Positions 1 through 8,385 of a DNA stretch of 39,377 bases are shown piece by piece. The notes below the pieces were generated by a model, which did not search any database, was not told where the DNA came from, and saw only the letters and a program-made list of their open reading frames with translations. The stretch is from Terriglobales bacterium. GTDB lineage: Bacteria > Acidobacteriota > Terriglobia > Terriglobales > Acidobacteriaceae. Location: assembly GCA_015655195.1 (NCBI GenBank), contig JAATFM010000046.1, positions 1-39,377 of the forward strand. Reading direction: 5' to 3'. A program made the translations under genes and the position numbers. The number at the start of each line of letters is the position of its first letter. Positions within the stretch are counted from its first letter, which is position 1.

Positions 1-95
1 CCGTTATAATTTATATTGCACCATCAAAATTTCCAAATCCACAGCGCGGTCTGATCTTCGATTACCTCGGAACAGGAAAACAGCGGGACTTATCG

Positions 96-278
96 CTACC
101 TATCTGACCCGCTGGAAATGATTTCGGAAAGCAGGTTCAGGCCCTGCTCCTTCGCAAACTGAACCAGGCCTGCTTCGAGCGCAAATATGGAAGCCATCAC
201 CTGACTTTTCCTAAGTTGTGACGGCCTCGGCAGTATGTCAATCCAATGTTCTATGGCAGATATACTTCGCTCGCCTTT
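96..278 (-). CDS. Small open frame, about 60 codons, start unclear
   Basis: The minus frame is open from just after a TAG at 279-281 to a TAG at 96-98. It reads like protein, with stretches such as AIEHWIDILPRPSQLRK and ASIFALEAGLVQFAKEQGLN. It contains no ATG, GTG or TTG before GTG 198-200 and ATG 195-197; starting at that ATG gives only 33 residues. It is in the same frame as the upstream regulator's stop codon at 303-305, separated by two stops. It could be a separate small gene with a rare start, the tail of a once longer protein, or chance. I do not recognise the family. Confidence 0.3.
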   Translation of the reverse strand, partial: KGERSISAIEHWIDILPRPSQLRKSQVMASIFALEAGLVQFAKEQGLNLLSEIISSGSDR

Positions 279-302
279 CTACTGCCCCTCCGAGGCAATC
301 AG

Positions 303-1733
303 CTACCAGGAGTATGTAGCAACGACGTGTGGTGGACTGGAAACGCGACTTGTCACATCTGCCTCCAGGACGATTTCGATATTCTTCTTTTCCCATCCAG
401 ATGGGGCAGCCTGCAGTAGCTGTGCGAGTGAATCAGGAGTCGTCACCAGCTCCGCGGCAGCTCTTGCGCCCGCCGCCCAGGATCCCGCGATCACAACTGT
501 AAACTGGCCGGTCTCTGAATTAAGCAAGCGAGCGACGATGGCGTAATCCCGTACGAGATGTCCGTTTGCATCGTAAGCTTCATGCCATTGCCTACCGCTA
601 GGGATTTGCTCGGAGACACCGCCGGGGTAATCCTGCGTAAATGCAAAACGAAGCTTCGAGAGCAACATGATGGACCATGGATTACTGAACGCGCCGATCA
701 GAATCGAGGGGGAGTTACGAAGATCATCGAAGGTATAGTCGGCCCCTATTTTTGTCTGAACTCTCCCATGATTCGCAGCGAGATACCCCATAAGGAGCTG
801 AGCCGCATATACATCTCCGACCCCGAGCCCCAGATCCTCAGCAGGATGAAAATCTCCCCATTTGAGCTTTTCATCCGCTTTGAAGGGAATTACTTTGCTC
901 ATCCTGTCATAGACGCTTCGAAACACCTGAGGATTGGCCGATGAGTAGCTCTGATAAAGCCTATAGTCAGGCAAGTACACCACCGGCTGTGGAATGCAAA
1001 TCAAGATCGGTTCTCGAGAACCCAAAGCCGGCGCCCAGAAGCGCTCCTCCATAGTAGGAGTGTGCTGTTTAGGCCAAATATGTACCGCAGCTACTCCGGA
1101 CAGAACCGCCAAAATCAACGCAGCGAAAATAGCAACCTGGTAGTACCTTGCCTTCAGTGAAGGCTGTCCCACATTGTTGTCGGCATCCACAACGTCAGCT
1201 TGAGGGGAAGGCTCTGATAAGAGGCAGAATGTGGGTAAGTAGCTTCCTGTCGGAAGATCTATGCGAACCCGCGGTCCGGGGCTTGCCGCTTTCTCATAGT
1301 ATTGGCGAAGTCTCCGTCGAACCTCTCGTGCCTGGACTCTCACGATGGGGTCATCTCCAGTCGCATAATCCGCGGCACGTCCAAATACCTCTATCCCGAT
1401 GATTCGTTCCTTCAGGAATTCCGTTTTTCCTCTGATCGTGTTTTCGACCACGTAGGTCAGAAACTGCTTGCACCGCTCCGAATCCTGAAAACTTGGGCTT
1501 TTCAAGATGAGCTGCAGCGTTTGTTGAATCTCGTCTTCAGCAGGGATTGTGCCCTTCTCTGACGACACTCCGTCGTTTTCGGCTGTCAGTGTGGAGGTAG
1601 GCATGTTTGCCGTTCGAGAAGTGGTCCCGGTGATCAGGACAGCGTTTGGATGTTTCATCAGTGGCGAATCTGCTGGTAGCAGTGGTCGAGGCGGGGTCTT
1701 ATGATGAGGATCGATTTTATCGATCTCCATCAT
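303..1733 (-). CDS. Single-pass membrane regulator, acidobacterial type
   Basis: The protein has about 476 residues. An N-terminal cytoplasmic domain (about residues 65-170) carries the run GIEVFGRAADYATGDDPIVR and then VQAREVRRRLRQYY, a signature I associate with a family of acidobacterial membrane proteins often annotated as transcriptional regulators or adenylate-cyclase-like. One transmembrane helix follows at about 197-220 (VAIFAALILAVLSGVAAVHIW). The rest is a periplasmic domain of about 250 residues with no motif I recognise. It is divergent from the TonB receptor at 2146, so it may sense the imported substrate and control that locus; this is inferred from position. Start choice: GTG 1737-1739, ATG 1731-1733 and ATG 1728-1730 all lie together with only a weak ribosome site. 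Confidence 0.72.
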   Translation of the reverse strand: MMEIDKIDPHHKTPPRPLLPADSPLMKHPNAVLITGTTSRTANMPTSTLTAENDGVSSEKGTIPAEDEIQQTLQLILKSPSFQDSERCKQFLTYVVENTIRGKTEFLKERIIGIEVFGRAADYATGDDPIVRVQAREVRRRLRQYYEKAASPGPRVRIDLPTGSYLPTFCLLSEPSPQADVVDADNNVGQPSLKARYYQVAIFAALILAVLSGVAAVHIWPKQHTPTMEERFWAPALGSREPILICIPQPVVYLPDYRLYQSYSSANPQVFRSVYDRMSKVIPFKADEKLKWGDFHPAEDLGLGVGDVYAAQLLMGYLAANHGRVQTKIGADYTFDDLRNSPSILIGAFSNPWSIMLLSKLRFAFTQDYPGGVSEQIPSGRQWHEAYDANGHLVRDYAIVARLLNSETGQFTVVIAGSWAAGARAAAELVTTPDSLAQLLQAAPSGWEKKNIEIVLEADVTSRVSSPPHVVATYSW

Positions 1734-2145
1734 TACCACCGACGGCTTTGTTTACGGGTTAAGCTGCCAGCGCTCCAAGCGGGCGGTACGAGTATACCTT
1801 GTCAGACCTCTGCTCACCCAGGTTGGCGCGCAGCTGGCGAGGGTTGTTGAACTTCGAAGTAGCGATTGCTGAAGGCGACCTGTGTGGATCGCAGTCGTCA
1901 GCTCGCCTTGCTCTCGTCTTCTCTGCCATCCTCCGCGCAGTCGGCAGAGCAAATCCGCCTTTCGGCTCCGTCCAGTTTTCTGGAACCGCTTTTTGAGGCG
2001 ATGCTATCCAATCAATTACGCCTGACGGATATCCCGGCACAAGGCTTTTAGTGTCAATACTTTTACTGTTATACCTCCTCCTTTTACCTAGACGACTATT
2101 CCCGTAGAAACCTAGTTTTCTATCGATTCATCGCAAGGAGGCTAC
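1734..2145. promoter_or_regulatory. Divergent intergenic region with receptor ribosome site
   Basis: This spacer separates the divergent regulator and TonB receptor and must hold both promoters. The part from about 2045 to 2125 is AT-rich. It carries the direct repeat ACCTAG at 2086-2091 and 2110-2115. A strong ribosome site AAGGAGG lies at 2135-2141, four bases before the ATG at 2146, and decides the receptor start. The minus frames in 1752-2040 do not resemble any protein I know. Confidence 0.5.
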
Positions 2146-5100
2146 ATGCGAGTTGTACCGTGGACGTGCGCAACAACAATTCAAAAAAAACATAAGATTC
2201 TCTCTTTGTCCCGCGATCTGACCATGATTCGAATTGGTCACAAGCGCGATGCGAAGATGCCGCTGAAGAGTTCCAGAGCGCATTTTCTCAGAGATTATCT
2301 TTCCGGTTTGCTTTTTGGAACTTTCCTTATTTTTGTGGCCACATCTGCATTTGCGCAGGAATTTACTGGTCGCATTGCCGACACGTCTGGTCTTGTGATT
2401 CCCAAAGCGAAGATCGTGGTGCATAACGTAGACACGGGCGTAGATGTCAGCACCGAATCTACGGAATCGGGCAACTACACGATTCCGTACCTCAAACCAG
2501 GCAGCTACCAGATCACGGCCACGCGCGATGGCTTTGCCACGACAGTCCGAACGGGGCTGACATTGCAGGTGGGTCAAACCTCCACTGTCAACTTCATCCT
2601 CAAAGTTGGCGCTACTGTAGAGACCATCACGGTAACGGCCAACTCACTGCTGGATTACGGTAAAGCCGACAATGGAGAGGTCGTCGAAAAGGAGCGGGTG
2701 ACAGAACTCCCCTTGAACGGACGCAACCCGGAAATGTTGTCTGTTCTGAGCGCGGGAGTGATCTGGACTGGATACATTGGATATCAACGCCCCATGGACT
2801 ACGTTATGCAGAATCTGTCCATCAATGGCGGCGGGTCCGGGCAGAACGAAATCATGATTGACGGGGTTTCCAATGAGGCTTCGTCAGCGAACAACGCAGG
2901 CAACTCCAAAGAAGGCTACGTTCCTCCCGACGACGCGGTTCAGGAATTCAAGATCGTCACCAACCCCTATGACGCACAATATGGCCGCACCGCGGGCGGC
3001 GTCGTGGACATGACCTTGAAGTCGGGCACCAACACTGTGCATGGCACAGTCTATGAATTTGCGCGCCGGAGCTTTCTGGATGCCAACACGTGGCAGAACG
3101 ACTATGTAATTGCGAGAGCTGTTGGCACTCCGGACTACGCCACCACCAAGAAGCAATACCAGAAGCCACAACATTCGCTCGATCAGTACGGAGGAGAACT
3201 GGATGGTCCGATTATCCTGCCAAAGCTCTATAAAGGTCGAGACAAGTCTTTCTTCCTGTTGCAGTTTGAAAACTGGCACGAGATATTTCCGGGGACCGAT
3301 ATAGAGTCTGTTCCCGATCCTGCGTGGATCAATGGAGACTTCAGCACGCTAACGTACCTGACAGGCTATCAAGGTACTTCCAATCCGTTGACGATCTATA
3401 ACCCCAAGAGCGTTCGTCAGGATTCGAATGGCAACTGGGTTCGCGACCCCTTCGACGGGAACATTATTCGATCCGGTCTCAATCCGATCGCGCAGAAGAT
3501 ACTCTCTTATTTCCCAAAGCCGAATTTTGTGACGCCGGGGGTCGCTCCGTACCAGGACAACTATGTTGTCCCTGCCCCCGAACTCAATCTATACCGCAAC
3601 GTGCTCGGTCGATGGGATGAGAATGTCACTGCAAAGGATAGATTCTGGCTTCGATATGGCTACTGGGAGCGCTACCAAACCTACAACAGCAATGGATTGC
3701 CATTTCCTCTTACTACCGGTGAATACCCTTATGGGAACCGCAGCCATACTTTCGCGGCCGAGGAAACTCACACTTTCACACCTAATCTGCTTTTCGACCT
3801 GCGAGCGGTCGTAATTGTTCGGGCGGATTTCAACTATAGCGGCGTGAGCGGGTTCGATCCTACGACGTTGGGCTGGCCAAGTTCCCTCGTTCATCAGTTT
3901 GGGCCAGCAGGTCAAGACGTGTTTCCGGTCATCAATTTGAATCTCTTCAACCAGATCGGGAACAGCGGACCTCAACAAACCGTGAACAATTCGTTCAGCC
4001 TGTTGCCCTCCGTCACATGGATCAAAGACAAACATACAATCCACGCTGGACTGGACGCCCGCTTCATGCAGACTGCACAGCAAAACAACGGAGGGCTCAG
4101 TCTCGGTTTTGGCACCGGATGGACAGTGGGACCGTACTACAACGACAATCAACCAGGAGTTGGATTTCCTATTGCTGACTTCCTGCTTGGGCTGCCAGGC
4201 AGTGGGAGTGTCACTCTCAACGAAAGCCCCTATTGGTCCCAGCATTACTGGGCACCCTTTTTCCAAGACGACTGGAAAATCACTCGCCGTCTTACGTTCA
4301 ATCTGGGTGTGCGATGGGATTTCAATCCCTCAGCAGTCGAACGCCATAATGGTGCGGACTATACGTTCGACACGATCACGGTAAATCCTATCGATCCTCT
4401 GGTGGACCATACACTGATCGGCACGATTCGCGGAGGGCCGACTTTTCTCGGTGTCGGAAGGAACCCGCGCTCGCTTTATGCTCTGAACAAATCCGACATC
4501 CAACCGCGCGTTGGTTTTGCCTACGCGGTTAATGCAAAGACGGTCATTCGTGGCGGTTTCGGAGAGTTGTTCAAGAATCCGCAACCGGGCGCAAACACTA
4601 CTGGCTTCAGCTATACGACGAACGTCGTCACGAGCCTGGATGGAGGCATTCATCCAAATCCGGCCGTAGATCTTACGACTCCGTTTACGAATGTCGTGCA
4701 GCCGCCGGGAGCTTCCAACGGTCTGCAGACAGGGTTGGGGCAGAGCCCGTGGTATCTGAATCCGAAATACAAGATTCCCAACGTGTGGAATTTCTCTTTC
4801 GGCATTGAGCAACAGTTCGGACAGAACACCACGTTGAATCTGGGCTACGTAGGAACGCGAACCTACAATAACGACACGTCTGACAACATCAATCACCAAC
4901 TGAAATCTGACTACGTCCCGTGCAATCTCGACCTTGGCGGGAATCCGAATCCCTGCTACAACAATCGTCAACAAAATCCCTTCTACGGCATCTCAGCGTT
5001 CGCCGGTTCTGGATACGATACCAGTCCGACTCTCAGCCCCCTGACGCTGCACCGTCCTTACCCGCAGTTTCAGGACGTCAGCGAATACCAGCAGAACGAG

Positions 5101-5889
5101 GGCCAGAGCGCGTATAACTCTCTGCAGTTGACGGCAATGCACAGATTCAACAAAACTCTCACCTTGCATGGTACCTGGACCTGGTCGAAACAGATAGACA
5201 GTGGAGGCTGGGTTGACACTGTCTACCGCATTCCTTACCGATCGCTGGACGGAAATGATAGGCCCAACCGCATCACCATCTCGGGCGTTTATATGCTGCC
5301 TGTGGGCCGTGGCCGCGCTTTGTTGGGCGGGACGAATCGCTTGGTCGACACCGTCGTCGGTGGATGGGAACTGGGAAGCCTCTATGTTCACGAAACCGGC
5401 TGGCCCTGGTCAATAGGCAACAGTTCCCAACAACTCGGCAGCATCAGCATTCCTCGTCATATCGACAAATCCAACGGGTTTATCGTTGGCGCGCGCGTCT
5501 GCATGGATCAGTGGTATGAAAACTCTGATGGAACCTGGTCGAAAACCAATTTCTGGCAGACCTACAACTACAGCGGCTTTACGTGCCCCAATGAACGCAA
5601 TGTCGAATATTCGCCTTCCTATGCGGCAGTTCAGAATCTCGTCTATTCCGGGGTCCGCGTCCCGAATGATGATCAGTTCGACGTGAACCTCTCGAAGAAC
5701 TTTGCCATCAAGGACCGGCTGCATCTTCAACTGCGTATGGAAGCCTTCAACGTCCTGAATCACCCGCTATGGCAAGAAGGCTATGACTCAAACGCTCATG
5801 ACATCACCCTCGGTGAGATTCTTCGAGGGCCTTCGGGGCAGAGCAACGTTCCGCGAGAGGTTCAGATAGCAGCCAAACTGGTGTGGTAG
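2146..5889 (+). CDS. TonB-dependent receptor, Oar-like, 1247 aa
   Basis: This is an outer-membrane transporter of the large Oar-like type, which takes up big substrates with energy passed from TonB. After a charged leader there is a signal peptide at about residues 48-72 (LLFGTFLIFVATSAFAQ). A carboxypeptidase-regulatory-like beta-sandwich covers about 73-155 (FTGRIADTSGLVIPKAKIVV). The plug follows, with ELPLNGRNPEML and the NEIMIDGVSNEAS stretch, then a long beta-barrel rich in aromatic-ended strands. It ends in QIAAKLVW, a barrel C-terminus with a final aromatic. The start is set by AAGGAGG at 2135-2141. The leader before the signal peptide is unusually long; Met27 or Met38 are possible alternatives. 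The glycosidases downstream point to a glycan as substrate (inference). Confidence 0.93.
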   Translation: MRVVPWTCATTIQKKHKILSLSRDLTMIRIGHKRDAKMPLKSSRAHFLRDYLSGLLFGTFLIFVATSAFAQEFTGRIADTSGLVIPKAKIVVHNVDTGVDVSTESTESGNYTIPYLKPGSYQITATRDGFATTVRTGLTLQVGQTSTVNFILKVGATVETITVTANSLLDYGKADNGEVVEKERVTELPLNGRNPEMLSVLSAGVIWTGYIGYQRPMDYVMQNLSINGGGSGQNEIMIDGVSNEASSANNAGNSKEGYVPPDDAVQEFKIVTNPYDAQYGRTAGGVVDMTLKSGTNTVHGTVYEFARRSFLDANTWQNDYVIARAVGTPDYATTKKQYQKPQHSLDQYGGELDGPIILPKLYKGRDKSFFLLQFENWHEIFPGTDIESVPDPAWINGDFSTLTYLTGYQGTSNPLTIYNPKSVRQDSNGNWVRDPFDGNIIRSGLNPIAQKILSYFPKPNFVTPGVAPYQDNYVVPAPELNLYRNVLGRWDENVTAKDRFWLRYGYWERYQTYNSNGLPFPLTTGEYPYGNRSHTFAAEETHTFTPNLLFDLRAVVIVRADFNYSGVSGFDPTTLGWPSSLVHQFGPAGQDVFPVINLNLFNQIGNSGPQQTVNNSFSLLPSVTWIKDKHTIHAGLDARFMQTAQQNNGGLSLGFGTGWTVGPYYNDNQPGVGFPIADFLLGLPGSGSVTLNESPYWSQHYWAPFFQDDWKITRRLTFNLGVRWDFNPSAVERHNGADYTFDTITVNPIDPLVDHTLIGTIRGGPTFLGVGRNPRSLYALNKSDIQPRVGFAYAVNAKTVIRGGFGELFKNPQPGANTTGFSYTTNVVTSLDGGIHPNPAVDLTTPFTNVVQPPGASNGLQTGLGQSPWYLNPKYKIPNVWNFSFGIEQQFGQNTTLNLGYVGTRTYNNDTSDNINHQLKSDYVPCNLDLGGNPNPCYNNRQQNPFYGISAFAGSGYDTSPTLSPLTLHRPYPQFQDVSEYQQNEGQSAYNSLQLTAMHRFNKTLTLHGTWTWSKQIDSGGWVDTVYRIPYRSLDGNDRPNRITISGVYMLPVGRGRALLGGTNRLVDTVVGGWELGSLYVHETGWPWSIGNSSQQLGSISIPRHIDKSNGFIVGARVCMDQWYENSDGTWSKTNFWQTYNYSGFTCPNERNVEYSPSYAAVQNLVYSGVRVPNDDQFDVNLSKNFAIKDRLHLQLRMEAFNVLNHPLWQEGYDSNAHDITLGEILRGPSGQSNVPREVQIAAKLVW

Positions 5890-6371
5890 CACGAGCTTTC
5901 TTTGTGTCCACATGAATAGCAATGCTCTTGGCTCACTGGCAGCGAATATGCTCGGATACCGCAAGCCTGGCTGGATACACCCGGTCAGCTACTGGTATCC
6001 GGAAGGCCGGTTCGCTGTCAGTGAATGTCCCGCGCGACTCATCTCTCCGCGCGCAGATAAGTAGCATCTGCTGAAACGCAATTTGAACAATCAGGGATTT
6101 CTCTGCCCTAGGCAACTCGCACTATTGCCGCCTTGTGCCTGGGATGTACGGGAAAAGGGAGATGAGGTTCGTCGGTCGCTGATGTACAACCGGGGATTTG
6201 AGTACAGCTAACCGCGCTTCTGATAAACGCCATCTCCAGATACGCCTCACATGAATCACGCAGGTCTCGGCTGCAGGCCACGCTCGATGAGCGAAATGAA
6301 TTCCTCGTATATGCACGCACCAGACAGTCGGGTCACGGGTGCTGCGAAAAGTGTAAGAAAGGAAAATTGTG
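5890..6371. other. Intergenic spacer with an 8-bp dyad
   Basis: There is no convincing gene here. The sequence holds an inverted repeat, CGGATACC near 5953 and GGTATCCG near 5995, with about 34 bases between the arms. This could be a regulator site for the glycosidase downstream. The minus-strand frames at 5933-6397 show no recognisable protein. The ribosome site for the next gene (AAGAAAGGAAA) lies at its right end. Confidence 0.35.
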
Positions 6372-7592
6372 ATGAAATCATTCAATATCTTCTTCAAGAA
6401 AATGCGACACCGTTCTTTCGTTTGTGGAACCGCTCTTTTGTGCTCGCTAACACTTGCCGCACAGAATGCTCATCCAGCCGCCGCAGATTCCTCACCAACT
6501 CCGCCTATGGGCTGGAATAGCTGGAACCACTTTGCAGGAAAGGTTACGGATGCAGATGTCCGGGCCGCGGCGGATGAACTTGTGTCCAGCGGAATGCGTG
6601 ATGCAGGCTACATATACGTGAATATTGACGATGCCTGGGAAGGGCAGCGCAATGCACATGGCGTAATCCAGGCCAACAGCAAATTCCCCGATATGAAGGC
6701 ACTTGCCAACTATGTGCATTCCAAAGGGCTAAAGCTGGGTATATATTCTTCGCCCGGACCGAAGACTTGTGCCGGATATGAAGGTTCCTACGGTCACGAA
6801 AGTCAGGATGCCCAAACCTACGCTTCATGGGGTGTTGATTACCTGAAATACGATCTCTGCAGTTTTGGAGACGTCATGAAGAAAGAGTCGAATGGCGATC
6901 CCCAAAAAGCGTTTGAGCTTGAAAAAGAGGCGTATGAGAAGATGCACAAGGCCCTCGAAGCTACGGGACGTGCGATTGTTTTCAGCTTATGCCAATACGG
7001 CGATCATGATGTGTGGAAGTGGGGGTCCGACGTGGGCGGCAATTTGTGGCGTTCCACGGGCGACATCGCAGACAGCTACGAGCGCATGAGCGCGAATGGG
7101 TTTTCGGAGGCTGGGTTGTCGAGGTATGCGGGACCTGGCCATTGGAATGATCCCGACATGCTGGAAATCGGCAACGGCGGCATGACGGACGATGAATATC
7201 GCATGCACATGACCCTGTGGGCAATTCTGGCGGCTCCGTTGCTGGCAGGAAATGACCTGAGCGCAATGACTCCTCAAACGCTTGCTCTGTTGACCAACCG
7301 CGAGGTCATTGCAGTCGATCAGGACAAGCTGGGTCGACAAGGGGATCGTGTTCAGGTCGATGGTTCGTCGGAGATATGGACCAAGCCGCTTAGCGGCGGC
7401 GCCAATGCGGTGGGACTGTTCAATCGCTCCACAACTCCAGCTACAATCTCCCTCAAACTAAGTGCGGTGGGCTTCGGAAGTAATGCAAGACTGCGTGACC
7501 TTTGGAAACATGAGGATGTTCTTGTGAAGGATGGCGTGTATTCCGTGGAAGTTCCGGGGCACGGAGCCGTAATGCTTCGGATTAGTCAGTAG
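6372..7592 (+). CDS. Secreted alpha-galactosidase, GH27
   Basis: The enzyme should release terminal alpha-galactose (or alpha-N-acetylgalactosamine) by retaining hydrolysis. It has 406 residues with a signal peptide at about 1-38. The domain opens with PPMGWNSWNHF (about 45-54), the standard GH27 start. YLKYDLCS places the nucleophile at Asp161, and WRSTGDI places the acid/base at Asp231; GPGHWNDPDMLEIGNGG is also typical. A short beta-sandwich follows from about residue 315. I chose the ATG at 6372 rather than the GTG just before it because of the purine-rich site AAGGAAA 8-10 bases upstream. It lies between a TonB receptor and GH95, so it probably acts in the periplasm or outside the cell on imported glycan. 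Confidence 0.95.
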   Translation: MKSFNIFFKKMRHRSFVCGTALLCSLTLAAQNAHPAAADSSPTPPMGWNSWNHFAGKVTDADVRAAADELVSSGMRDAGYIYVNIDDAWEGQRNAHGVIQANSKFPDMKALANYVHSKGLKLGIYSSPGPKTCAGYEGSYGHESQDAQTYASWGVDYLKYDLCSFGDVMKKESNGDPQKAFELEKEAYEKMHKALEATGRAIVFSLCQYGDHDVWKWGSDVGGNLWRSTGDIADSYERMSANGFSEAGLSRYAGPGHWNDPDMLEIGNGGMTDDEYRMHMTLWAILAAPLLAGNDLSAMTPQTLALLTNREVIAVDQDKLGRQGDRVQVDGSSEIWTKPLSGGANAVGLFNRSTTPATISLKLSAVGFGSNARLRDLWKHEDVLVKDGVYSVEVPGHGAVMLRISQ

Positions 7593-7893
7593 CGGTCTTG
7601 TTGATCAGCGCTTTCTCATCTGGCTTCAGCGCAATGAACGCCTGTGCTTCACTCAACGGATGCGCCCGCTGCTCTTTTGTTCAGTTCTTCGAACGGTATG
7701 GGCATTGGAGCAGCCACGCATCCAGGCGAATCGTCAAGCAACTGTTGCGGTCATTAGAGCCGGTTCTGTCGGGAAGATCCGCCTGTTCGCGGTACGCTCA
7801 TCCGCACTGTGAACGAAATACGATCAAAGGCTCTGATCGTGCAGCACATCTTCAAAGCGCTATCTTTCGAAATCGAGGATTCCCGGTGACTGA
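7593..7893. other. Intergenic spacer
   Basis: About 300 bases between the GH27 gene and the broken glycosidase-like gene. I see no gene, terminator or clear promoter. A plus-strand frame across it has no recognisable features. Confidence 0.35.
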
Positions 7894-8338
7894 ATGAAAT
7901 ATCGCCATAACGCTCTGTGGATCACATTTGCAATCATTCTTCTTCTCACGAGAACGGATATGAAAGCTCAGGTCAACGTCATCGAACATGGTAAAGACGT
8001 TGTCATCGACAACGAATTCGTCACCATTCATTACCACACGCTTGCAGGACAGATGGATGTGGTGTGGCGCGACGGACATCATAATTCGAGGTATCAAAAG
8101 CAGCGCGCAGTTGGCCGACGGACGTCAGCTTTTTTCGTCGGCTTACGCGCAGCACACGCTCGAAAGGCAGCGGCAGGCGCAGGTTCGTGGAGGCTTCGAG
8201 GAGTTCACAATCAGCAACACCTCACCAGACAAGCCTGACATCCTACAGCATATCCGGATATCCGGCGACATCGGTTCCATCTCGATCGAAGCGGAGCTCG
8301 CGGAATCAAAGTTACTTAAGTTGCGCCCTGCGAAGTAG
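7894..8338 (+). pseudogene. Frameshifted N-terminal fragment of a secreted glycosidase-like protein
   Basis: The sequence starts in one frame with a signal peptide (WITFAIILLLTRTDMKAQ) and a beta-rich stretch, DNEFVTIHYHTLAGQMDVVW followed by RDG. The matching continuation is in the next frame from about 8078: IIIRGIKSSAQLADGRQLFS, then SAYAQHTLE and GGFEEFTISNTSPDKPDILQ, ending at a TAG at 8336-8338. A one-base insertion (or two-base loss) between about 8070 and 8085 explains the switch. The joined sequence resembles the N-terminal beta-sandwich of GH36-like alpha-galactosidases, as recalled from the family and not from a search. The catalytic barrel is missing, so the gene is both frameshifted and truncated. 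It lies just before GH95. Confidence 0.6.
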
Positions 8339-8385
8339 TCGCTCGTTCAACGCAGTTACCGGAAGCAAGCAAAAAGGAGAGAATC

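Noticed and set aside
1..95. TATAAT-like sequence at the left edge
   Set aside because: There is no matching -35 element and no gene directly downstream on the plus strand.
558..944. Plus-strand frame of 128 codons opposite the regulator
   Set aside because: It is antisense to a regulator with a recognised motif and a membrane helix, and its own product has no recognisable features.
3589..4266. Minus-strand frame of 225 codons within the first TonB receptor
   Set aside because: It is antisense to a continuous receptor barrel and has low-quality composition.
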